From PALSA-926 sp964476835 (lineage in GTDB: Bacteria; Pseudomonadota; Alphaproteobacteria; Micavibrionales; UBA2020), in contig CAYZCE010000045.1 of assembly GCA_964476835.1 (NCBI GenBank), positions 1 through 6,163 on the forward strand: a stretch of DNA of 6,163 nt. Reading direction: 5' to 3'. Both the position numbers and the translations under genes were made by a program. Below are positions 1-6,163 of the stretch, piece after piece. Positions within the stretch are counted from its first letter, which is position 1. Every line of letters starts with the position of its first letter. The notes beneath the pieces are model-generated. The model saw nothing but the letters and a program-made list of their open reading frames with translations, made no database searches and was not told the DNA's origin.

Positions 1-3000
1 TGCAGGCGCAGAGCACCACCGGTAACATCACCGGCACCGTGCCGGCGGGCTCCACCGTTACGATCAGCAACAACAGCGGCCTGACGCGTACCGTCACCGC
101 CGATGCGAATGGTCGCTACACCGCGAACCAGCTGCCGGTCGGTCAGTACACCGTCAAGTCCGGCGCGGATACGCGCACGATCGTCGTGACCGTCGGTTCG
201 AGCGCCAACGTCTCGTTTGGTGGCGACGCCACGAACCTGGGCGTCGTGACTGTCGTCGGCTCCAACGTCCCGTCGATCGACGTGACCGCGACCGACACCC
301 GCACCGTCATCACCGCCGAAGAGCTGAAGCGCCTGCCGATGCCGCGTTCGGCCGAGTCGATCGCGCTGCTGTCGCCCGGTGCCGTGAGCGGCAACGGCAC
401 GTACTTCGGCAATCAGATCTCGTTCGGCGGTTCGTCCGTCGCCGAGAACGCCTACTACCTCAACGGCTATTTCTCCGGCAACCCGATGACGAACGTCGGC
501 GGCTTCACGCTGCCTTACGGCTCGATCGAGCAGCAGGAGACCTACACCGGTGGTTACGGCGCGAAGTACGGCCGTTCCTCGGGTGGCGTGATCAGCCAGA
601 TTGGCAAGAGCGGCAGCAACGACTGGACCTTCGGTGGCCAGGTCGTCTACACGCCGAAGAGCCTCAAGGAAACCCGTCCGGACCGCGACTATCCGTCCGA
701 CCTGGCCCAAGGCTACGACTGGGCCAACGACGCGCTTCCGGGTACCGCGTACGACAAGGGCGAGGATCGTTTGTCCTGGGAAACGGTGTACTCCGCGTAC
801 GTCGGCGGCCCGCTGCTGAAGGACAAGCTGTTCTTCTTCGTGTCCGCCGAGAACACCAAGGGCAACCGCAACTCGCCGGGTACCATCAACAGCGTGACCA
901 GCAGCAAGTATTCGTCGGATGATCCGAAGATCTACGCCAAGCTGAACTGGAACATCAACGACAACAACCTGCTGGAAGCTACCTACGTCTCCGAGAAGTA
1001 CGACGAGACCGGCAAGACTTACGGCTGGGATTGGGATTCCTACTCGAACGGCGACTATCTGCAGCCGGCGACGGGCACTTCGTCGAACACCGAGTTCTCG
1101 ATCCTCAAGTACACCGGTTACCTGACCGACAACCTGACGCTGAGTGCGACCTATGGTCGTTCGCGCAACCGCTACAACGAGTCGCCGTACCTGACCGGCC
1201 TGCCGGCCATCGCCGGTTCCACCAGCCAGAACCCGGCCATCAACGGTGGCACCGCGATTCGCAACCCGCAGGCCACCTATCGCGCGGCCAGCAACACCAG
1301 TGACTACACCGACGGCCTGCGCGTCGAGCTCGAGTGGCTGCTGGGTAACCACACCTTCACCCTCGGCATGGACAACACCAAGCTGGAAGGCGTGAATGAA
1401 GGTACCAGCCAGGTCGCCGGATACTGGGGTTACGCCAAGTCCGCCAGCGACAAGACCAACATCAGCTCCTCGCTGGGCGTTGGTCCCACGGGCGAAGTCC
1501 CCGGGGCTTGCAATGGCGCGCCGAAGCATGACGGCACGGGCACCAGCAACCCGACTGGCCCGCACGGCAACATCCCGGAAGGTGCCTCCAGCAACTGCGG
1601 CTACCAGGTGCGCCAGCTGAAGTATTTCGATACGACCAGCATGCACAACAAGCAGGCCGCCTACTACCTGGAAGACAAGTGGCAGGTGACCGACAACCTG
1701 CTGCTGTCGCTGGGCGTGCGCGCCGATACCTACCAGAACTTCAGCGACACCGGCACGAAGTTCGTGGATAGCGGTACGCAGTGGCAGCCGCGCCTGGGCT
1801 TCGCCTGGGACGTGAACGGCGATTCCAGCTTCAAGGTCTTCGGCAACGCGGGCCGCTACTTCCTGAACATGCCGAACGCCGTCGCCATCCGCGGCGTGGG
1901 CGCCTCGACCTACACCTCCGAGTACTTCACCTACACCGGTATCGATGCCAATGGCATCCCGACCGGCCTGACTCCGGTCGGCCGTCCGGGTAGCCCGGGC
2001 ACCCCGGCCGGCCCGGTGTCCTCGAACGGTGAAATCGGCACGCCGAAGGATCCGCTGACCTACGTGCCGTCCGACATCAAGTCGCAGTACCAGGACGAGT
2101 ACGTGCTCGGTTTCGAGCACGCGCTCTCCGAGAACTGGACCCTCGGCGCCAAGTTCACCAAGCGCGAGCTGAAGTCGGCGATCGACGACGTCTGCGATCC
2201 GTACACCATGATGACTGCGGCGGGCCTCGATCCGGTCGTCCAGTACGCCAATGGCAGCGCGAAGAACGGCCCGCTGTCGCAGTACATCGGTGCGGATTCG
2301 TCGGGCAAGCAGTACGCCATCGCCGGTTGCTACATGTTCAACCCGGGCGGCAGCAACACCTATGCCTTCCAGGAGATCACGGGCACGCCGGTCGTCGATG
2401 GCGGCAGCGGCATCTACACGAACGTCGACGGCAGCTACATGAAGCAGAAGATCGCTTCGTCCGACCTCGGCATGCCGGCCCTCAAGCGCAGCTATGAAGG
2501 CTTGGACTTCTTCCTGGAGCGCAAGTGGGACGGCAAGTGGGGCGCCCGTTTCGACTACACCTACAGCAAGTCGCGCGGCAACTCCGAAGGTCCGGCCAAC
2601 TCGGATACCGGCCAGGGTGGTACCAACCACGACAATGGCGTCGCCACGAGCCAGAACTGGGATGCCTGGCAGATCATGGCCTACGCGACCGGTTACCTGC
2701 CGAACGACCGTCGCCATCAGTTCAAGGCGCACGGCTCGTACGCGATCACCCCGGAATGGATGGTCAGCGCCAACGTGCGCATCCAGTCCGGCGCTCCGAT
2801 CATGTGCTTCGGCTTCTATGATCCGGACGGCTCGATCCCGCACGACTCGGGTGCTGCGGATCCGATCGGCTATGGTCCCTCGTACCACACCTGCTTCGGC
2901 GAGGCGTGGACCCCGGGCAAGAAGACCGCGCCCTGGACCCACCGTTACGACTTGGGCCTGACGTACAAGCCGGCGGCGTTCGACCACAAGCTGGCCATCG

Positions 3001-3155
3001 GCGTGAACGTATTCAACGCGTTCAACGAGGTCAAGCCGACCTCGTACGACCAGACCAGCGAGGACGATCCCTACGTGCAGAGCAACACCTTCGGGATGCC
3101 CGTCGGCTTCACCACCCCGCGTTACGTGCAGTTCTCGGTGTCGTACGACTACTGA
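1..3155 (+). CDS. Oar-like TonB-dependent outer-membrane receptor, 5'-truncated by window edge
   Basis: The reading frame is open from base 3 (first full codon CAG) to TGA at 3153-3155, giving 1050 visible residues. The true start is upstream. The GTG at 39 is an internal valine, because the family-like segment QSTTGNITG already precedes it; the visible QA/QSTT looks like the end of a signal peptide. Domains in visible numbering: carboxypeptidase-regulatory-like beta-sandwich about 5-72 (GRYTANQLPVGQYTVKSG), a candidate TonB box around 81-87 (VVTVVGS), plug about 95-205 with YLNGYFSGNP and YTGGYGAKYGRSSGGVI, then a long beta-barrel ending in an aromatic strand (RYVQFSVSYDY), as expected for BAM-dependent insertion. 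Six cysteines at 503, 532, 731, 776, 935 and 964 may form loop disulfides. Family knowledge: TonB/ExbBD-energised transport; Myxococcus Oar is linked to protein secretion and development. The ligand here is unknown. Codon use is strongly biased (AAC, TAC, CTG, GGC/GGT), suggesting high expression. A terminator follows directly. Confidence 0.93.
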   Translation, partial: QAQSTTGNITGTVPAGSTVTISNNSGLTRTVTADANGRYTANQLPVGQYTVKSGADTRTIVVTVGSSANVSFGGDATNLGVVTVVGSNVPSIDVTATDTRTVITAEELKRLPMPRSAESIALLSPGAVSGNGTYFGNQISFGGSSVAENAYYLNGYFSGNPMTNVGGFTLPYGSIEQQETYTGGYGAKYGRSSGGVISQIGKSGSNDWTFGGQVVYTPKSLKETRPDRDYPSDLAQGYDWANDALPGTAYDKGEDRLSWETVYSAYVGGPLLKDKLFFFVSAENTKGNRNSPGTINSVTSSKYSSDDPKIYAKLNWNINDNNLLEATYVSEKYDETGKTYGWDWDSYSNGDYLQPATGTSSNTEFSILKYTGYLTDNLTLSATYGRSRNRYNESPYLTGLPAIAGSTSQNPAINGGTAIRNPQATYRAASNTSDYTDGLRVELEWLLGNHTFTLGMDNTKLEGVNEGTSQVAGYWGYAKSASDKTNISSSLGVGPTGEVPGACNGAPKHDGTGTSNPTGPHGNIPEGASSNCGYQVRQLKYFDTTSMHNKQAAYYLEDKWQVTDNLLLSLGVRADTYQNFSDTGTKFVDSGTQWQPRLGFAWDVNGDSSFKVFGNAGRYFLNMPNAVAIRGVGASTYTSEYFTYTGIDANGIPTGLTPVGRPGSPGTPAGPVSSNGEIGTPKDPLTYVPSDIKSQYQDEYVLGFEHALSENWTLGAKFTKRELKSAIDDVCDPYTMMTAAGLDPVVQYANGSAKNGPLSQYIGADSSGKQYAIAGCYMFNPGGSNTYAFQEITGTPVVDGGSGIYTNVDGSYMKQKIASSDLGMPALKRSYEGLDFFLERKWDGKWGARFDYTYSKSRGNSEGPANSDTGQGGTNHDNGVATSQNWDAWQIMAYATGYLPNDRRHQFKAHGSYAITPEWMVSANVRIQSGAPIMCFGFYDPDGSIPHDSGAADPIGYGPSYHTCFGEAWTPGKKTAPWTHRYDLGLTYKPAAFDHKLAIGVNVFNAFNEVKPTSYDQTSEDDPYVQSNTFGMPVGFTTPRYVQFSVSYDY

Positions 3156-3183
3156 GTCCGGCAAGTACCACGGTTGTTACAGG

Positions 3184-3213
3184 AACCGGCCCCGTAAGGG
3201 GCCGGTTTTTTTT
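3184..3213 (+). terminator. Rho-independent terminator of the receptor gene
   Basis: A perfect 10-base-pair stem (AACCGGCCCC at 3184-3193 against GGGGCCGGTT at 3198-3207) closes on a GTAA loop, which is a GNRA-type tetraloop. A run of eight T residues (3206-3213) follows, and its first two bases pair in the stem. It lies 28 bases after the receptor stop codon. The opposite strand has no T-tract in the right place, so it should act only on plus-strand transcripts. It separates receptor transcription from the downstream sulfotransferase gene unless there is readthrough. Confidence 0.93.
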
Positions 3214-3230
3214 GCGTGTAAAGTTCGGGC

Positions 3231-4832
3231 ATGGCGGACATGGACATCGATCGCGCATTCGCGCTGGCCGAGCGCGACTTCGAGGCTGGGGATTGGGTAG
3301 CGGCGCGCACCGGGTACGCGCGCGTCCTGGCGCTGGCTCCTGATTGCACGGATGCCATGCTTCAGCTCTCCTACGTCGAGTCCCTTGCCGGGCGTTACCG
3401 TGTCGCGAATGCATGGGCGCTGCGCGCCGCCGCCGCTCCTCCACCGGCTGGGCCGGCAGCCATGATCGAGTTGGTCCGGCGCCTGCGCACGTTCAATGAA
3501 AGCCTGGCGCTGCACGTTCATGGCGAGCGATTGCTGACGCTCCCGAGGGTTCCGCATCCGGTGCTATTGGAGGCGGCCCGCCAATCGAGCATCCTGAACG
3601 ACTTCGACGTCGCGATGCGATGCGCGGAGGCTGCATGGCGGATGGCGCCGGACGACCCGATCGCGCGCCTGGTGCGGGGACAATTGTTCGCCCACTTCGG
3701 TCGTATCGATGAGGCCTTGGTCGATTTCGAGGATGTGGTGCGTCGCCATCCGAAGGCCGCCAACGGATGGTGGCTGCTATCGCGCCTGCGCAAGCAGACG
3801 CCAGGCGCGAATCATGTTGCCCAGTTGCAGGCGCTGCTGCGTACCCCGGGGTTGCCGGCTGCGGATGCGGCCATGGCGGCCCGAGCGTTGCACAAGGAAC
3901 TGGACGACCTCGGCGACTACGAGGGAGCATGGCAGGCGCTGGAAGCGATGTGCCGGGCACGACGTGCTTCCCTGGAATACGATCCGCGATCGATCAGCGC
4001 GCTTGTCGATGACCTCATCGCGTGGACCAGACGCGAACCGCATCAAGGAGGAGCAGTCCCCGCCGCGGGGCCCGTCCCGGTCTTCATCGTCGGCATGCAT
4101 CGCTCTGGAACCACCCTGCTGGAACAACTGCTCGATGCCACCCCGCAGGTGCGTGGCGTCGGCGAACTGAACGATTTTCCCGCGGCCATGCGCCATGCGG
4201 CCGATCATCACTGCAAGGCGGCGCTCGACCGGGTCATCGTCCAGCGGGCGGCGACGATCGATTTCACCGACGTCGGGCGACGGTACATGCAGGGCGTGGC
4301 ATGGCGCATCGGCGGGGAGCAGTGTTTCACCGACAAGCAACCAGCGAATTTCCTCAACATCGGATTCATCTGCCGCGCGCTGCCGCAGGCGAAGATCCTG
4401 CACCTGGTGCGGGATCCGGTCGAAACCTGCTTTTCGAACCTCCGGGAGCTGTTTTCCGGCATCAACGAGTACTCCTACGACCAGCGGGAACTCGCCGATT
4501 ATTTCCTGCAATACCGCCGGCTCATGGCGCATTGGCATGCGGCGTTTCCCGGGCGTGTACTGGACGTGTCGTATTCCGCGCTTACCCGCGATACCGAACC
4601 CACGATGCGCCAGGTGGCGGCCCACTGCGGCATCGACTACATGCCGGCCATGAGCGATCCCCTTAGCAGCAAGCGTGTGGTCTCCACCGCGAGTTCGGTG
4701 CAGGTGCGCAGCCGGGTCGTCCATCGCGAAACCCCGAAATGGACGCCTTACGCCAGGCACCTGCAGCCCCTGATCCGGGCGCTGCGACAGGGAGGGATCG
4801 AGATCGCCGAGTCGTCATCGGGACGGGGATAG
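3231..4832 (+). CDS. TPR-containing PAPS-dependent sulfotransferase (Sulfotransfer_3-like)
   Basis: The 533-residue product has no signal peptide, so it is probably cytoplasmic. Residues 5-37, 40-70, 109-140, 143-175 and roughly 176-210 read as degenerate TPR-type helical hairpins. The C-terminal half carries sulfotransferase landmarks: the 5'-phosphosulfate loop GMHRSGTTLLEQLL (288-301), GEL at 311-313 whose Glu312 aligns with the catalytic glutamate of tyrosylprotein sulfotransferases, DKQPANFLNIG (368-378), the 3'-phosphate-binding HLVRDPVETCFSN (391-403; Arg394, Ser402), and a C-terminal TASSVQVRSR...KWTPYARHLQPL typical of the TPR-sulfotransferase family. The reaction would be sulfate transfer from PAPS to a hydroxyl or tyrosine; the acceptor is unknown. 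His290 replaces the proline common in GxPRSGTT. ATG 3231 is chosen as the first in frame, but ATG 3240 is nearly as good, since neither has a strong Shine-Dalgarno. Codon use is less biased than in the receptor and includes a rare AGA (Arg267). Confidence 0.9.
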   Translation: MADMDIDRAFALAERDFEAGDWVAARTGYARVLALAPDCTDAMLQLSYVESLAGRYRVANAWALRAAAAPPPAGPAAMIELVRRLRTFNESLALHVHGERLLTLPRVPHPVLLEAARQSSILNDFDVAMRCAEAAWRMAPDDPIARLVRGQLFAHFGRIDEALVDFEDVVRRHPKAANGWWLLSRLRKQTPGANHVAQLQALLRTPGLPAADAAMAARALHKELDDLGDYEGAWQALEAMCRARRASLEYDPRSISALVDDLIAWTRREPHQGGAVPAAGPVPVFIVGMHRSGTTLLEQLLDATPQVRGVGELNDFPAAMRHAADHHCKAALDRVIVQRAATIDFTDVGRRYMQGVAWRIGGEQCFTDKQPANFLNIGFICRALPQAKILHLVRDPVETCFSNLRELFSGINEYSYDQRELADYFLQYRRLMAHWHAAFPGRVLDVSYSALTRDTEPTMRQVAAHCGIDYMPAMSDPLSSKRVVSTASSVQVRSRVVHRETPKWTPYARHLQPLIRALRQGGIEIAESSSGRG

Positions 4833-4850
4833 TGCATTGACCGGGTTGGG

Positions 4851-4858
4851 TGTATACA
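4851..4858 (+). promoter_or_regulatory. Possible -10 element / 8-bp palindrome upstream of the transglutaminase-like gene
   Basis: TGTATACA is a perfect palindrome and an AT-rich island in a GC-rich gap. TATACA (4853-4858) resembles a sigma70 -10 box and would give a leader of about 28 bases before the ATG at 4893. No good -35 sits at 16-18 bases: the nearby TTGACC (4837-4842) matches the -35 consensus in five of six bases but is only 10 bases from TATACA. Cotranscription with the upstream sulfotransferase gene is an equally good explanation. Confidence 0.25.
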
Positions 4859-4881
4859 TCCGGCATTAGGCAAGCCCTGCC

Positions 4882-4886
4882 GGGAG
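4882..4886 (+). promoter_or_regulatory. Ribosome binding site of the transglutaminase-like gene
   Basis: GGGAG lies six bases before the ATG at 4893, a normal Shine-Dalgarno spacing. It supports this start: no other ATG, GTG or TTG occurs in this frame between the upstream stop at 4830-4832 and 4893. Confidence 0.6.
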
Positions 4887-4892
4887 CGCGGC

Positions 4893-6056
4893 ATGATCCT
4901 TCTCAGTGCATTGTTGGCGGCTGGCCTCGCATCCCAGGCGATTCCCGCCTCGCCCGGCGCCCAACCGGCGCCCGTGCAGGCTTCCGTGAGCATGTCCGCC
5001 AGTGTCGTAGCCGTCCCGCCCGCACCGCAGGACGTCATGGCTATCCCGGAGGAGCTGCGGGCCATCTACCGGAAGCGCGTCCTCGACACCACCAACGTGC
5101 CGGAAACCAAGCTGAGGCGCATGGTCGCCTTCATGCTCGACAAGGATGGGCTGAACCTGCAGTACAAGGCGAATGCCACCAACACCGTGGCCGAGGCCTA
5201 CAAGACCCGCCAGGTCAATTGCCTGTCCTTCACGCTCATGGCGGTCGCGCTGGCGCGGGAAGCCGGAATGCGGGCGCAGGGGCAGCAGATCGACCGCGTC
5301 CTGGCCTGGAACCTCGTTGGCGACGTCGTGATGCAGAGCTTGCACGCCAATGCGGTCGTGACGCTCAGGGACCGCGACCTCCAGGTGAAGGACGATCGTG
5401 ACTTCGTGCTGGACATCGCGTCCAGCGGGCTCTATACGCAGGACTACATCGTCCACGGCTTCAAGGTCGAGGACGATCGCTTGCTCGCGTCCTTTTATGG
5501 CAACCGTGCCATGGAACTGTTGGCCAAGGGCCAGCTCACCGAAGCGAAGGCATGGCTGGGCAAGGCGTTGCAACTGGACCCGGAAGAAGCGGTGCTCTGG
5601 AACAACGCGGGCGTCCTCAGCCAGCGCATGGGAGACGACGTCGCCGCGGAGACCCGATTCCTCCACGCGGCCAACCGCAACCCGCGCCTGATGAGCGTGC
5701 TCAGCAACCTCGTCGCGCTTTATCTCGACCGGGGCGATGCCACCCGCGCCAACTATTGGAAGGAGCGTGCGGACCGCGTGTTGCGTCGCGATCCCTTCTA
5801 CCAGTACTCGCTTGCCGAACGGAAGGCGGAATCGGGGGACTACGAGAACGCGGTGCGCTACTACCGGCTCGCGATCTCGCTGGACAAGCGCGAGCGCTTG
5901 TTCCATTTCGGGTTGGCGCGCGCATACACGCATCTTGGCAAGCTGTCGCAAGCCGCTTCCGAGCTGGATGCCGCTGTCAAGCTGAGCACGGAAGACGTGG
6001 ATCGCCAGCGGTTCCAGGCGAAGCTGGATGCACTCAGGGGAATGGCGGCGCGCTAG
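4893..6056 (+). CDS. Exported transglutaminase-like protein with C-terminal TPR repeats
   Basis: The 387-residue product starts with a short hydrophobic segment (MILLSALLAAGLASQA) that looks like a signal peptide, with possible cleavage after residue 16. Its n-region has no basic residue, which is atypical. A low-complexity Ala/Pro/Ser/Val stretch follows to about 45. Residues 70-190 form a transglutaminase-like fold with a plausible triad: Cys110 in RQVNCLSFTLMAVALAREAG, His151 in SLHANAVV, and Asp174 in FVLDIA. Residues 200-368 form about five TPRs, beginning at FYGNRAMELLAKGQLTEAKAW and ending at LARAYTHLGKLSQAASELDAA. As I recall, secreted gammaproteobacterial proteins with this transglutaminase-TPR layout are common but of unknown function; the core may act as a protease, crosslinker or amide-processing enzyme rather than a true transglutaminase. 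It follows the sulfotransferase gene by 60 bases on the same strand and is probably cotranscribed. The likely location is the periplasm; no lipobox is visible. Confidence 0.82.
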   Translation: MILLSALLAAGLASQAIPASPGAQPAPVQASVSMSASVVAVPPAPQDVMAIPEELRAIYRKRVLDTTNVPETKLRRMVAFMLDKDGLNLQYKANATNTVAEAYKTRQVNCLSFTLMAVALAREAGMRAQGQQIDRVLAWNLVGDVVMQSLHANAVVTLRDRDLQVKDDRDFVLDIASSGLYTQDYIVHGFKVEDDRLLASFYGNRAMELLAKGQLTEAKAWLGKALQLDPEEAVLWNNAGVLSQRMGDDVAAETRFLHAANRNPRLMSVLSNLVALYLDRGDATRANYWKERADRVLRRDPFYQYSLAERKAESGDYENAVRYYRLAISLDKRERLFHFGLARAYTHLGKLSQAASELDAAVKLSTEDVDRQRFQAKLDALRGMAAR

Positions 6057-6107
6057 AACCGCGTGCCCCGCTTGCGCCGTCGGGCGCGGCGGAGTTGCAT
6101 CGGACGC

Positions 6108-6163
6108 TTAGAGATCCTGCTCGTACTTCACGTACGGCACGGCGCCATTGTCCGTTTCGCCGT
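6108..6163 (-). CDS. C-terminal end of an unidentified convergent gene
   Basis: Read on the minus strand, one frame is open from the window edge to TAA at 6110-6108 and gives 17 complete codons, GETDNGAVPYVKYEQDL. The other two minus frames give either an early stop or an arginine-rich translation typical of a wrong frame, while this one has a balanced composition and host-like codons (GTG, TAC, AAG, GAG, CAG). It is therefore probably the real end of a gene coming from the right, converging on the transglutaminase-like gene with a 51-base spacer. The tail is too short to assign a family, and I do not recognise it. Confidence 0.6.
   Translation of the reverse strand, partial: GETDNGAVPYVKYEQDL

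Noticed and set aside
39..41. GTG as the start codon of the receptor
   Set aside because: The frame is open to the window edge, and the upstream residues QAQSTTGNITGT continue the regulatory-like domain and signal-peptide junction. The real start is outside the window.
2494..2961. Overlapping plus-strand ORFs within the receptor, here and at 601-819, 1031-1303, 1396-1620 and 2251-2442
   Set aside because: All lie in alternative frames of the barrel-coding region, and their Arg/Ser/Thr/Pro-rich translations are typical out-of-frame readings of GC-rich coding DNA.
2906..3343. Plus-strand ORF spanning the receptor end, terminator and sulfotransferase start
   Set aside because: It runs through the intrinsic terminator in a third frame, is Arg/Gly-rich and overlaps two confident genes.
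3777..4760. Long minus-strand ORF (327 codons) opposite the sulfotransferase domain
   Set aside because: It is antisense to the conserved PAPS-binding region; the composition is shadow-like (His, Arg, Gly, Asp) and no motif is recognisable.
4866..5951. Long minus-strand ORF (361 codons) opposite the transglutaminase-like gene
   Set aside because: It lies entirely antisense to a gene with recognisable motifs, signal-like N-terminus and TPRs. Its translation is rich in His, Arg and Val with no domain pattern, as expected of a mirrored frame in GC-rich DNA.
6074..6087. GCGCC-GTCG-GGCGC hairpin as a bidirectional terminator
   Set aside because: The stem is only 5 bp, and no T-tract follows on either strand. 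Such hairpins are expected by chance in this GC content.

Overview
The window is a GC-rich stretch (roughly 60-65% by eye) from a Gram-negative bacterium, most likely a gammaproteobacterium of the Xanthomonadales (Xanthomonadaceae or Rhodanobacteraceae type). The main reason is the leading gene. It encodes an Oar-like TonB-dependent receptor whose mature N-terminus (QSTTGNITGTVPAGSTVTI) looks like the short carboxypeptidase-regulatory-like domain I recall from that order. The genus cannot be fixed from the sequence.

Layout, left to right. (1) Bases 1-3155, plus strand: a large outer-membrane TonB-dependent receptor. Its start codon and most of its signal peptide lie upstream of the window. 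(2) Bases 3184-3213: a textbook intrinsic terminator closing that gene. (3) Bases 3231-4832, plus: a cytoplasmic-looking protein with N-terminal TPR-type helical repeats and a C-terminal PAPS-dependent sulfotransferase domain. Its start codon is only 17 bases past the terminator's T-tract and has no clear Shine-Dalgarno. (4) Bases 4833-4892: a 60-base gap with a possible -10 element and a good ribosome binding site. (5) Bases 4893-6056, plus: a probably exported protein with a transglutaminase-like Cys-His-Asp domain followed by about five TPRs. (6) Bases 6057-6107: a short convergent spacer without a convincing terminator. (7) Bases 6108-6163, minus: the last 17 codons of an unidentified gene that enters from the right. 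No stretch over 300 bases lacks a gene. I saw no RNA gene, insertion sequence, CRISPR array or long repeat.

How the genes may work together (inference). The receptor would sit in the outer membrane, the sulfotransferase in the cytoplasm and the transglutaminase-like TPR protein in the periplasm. The terminator separates the receptor transcript from the other two genes, which look like a two-gene unit. A receptor next to a TPR-sulfotransferase and a transglutaminase-like TPR protein could form a locus for modifying, exporting or taking up a sulfated peptide or glycan. Nothing in the sequence proves a substrate. Each protein belongs to a recognisable family, so any novelty would lie in the combination rather than in a single gene.
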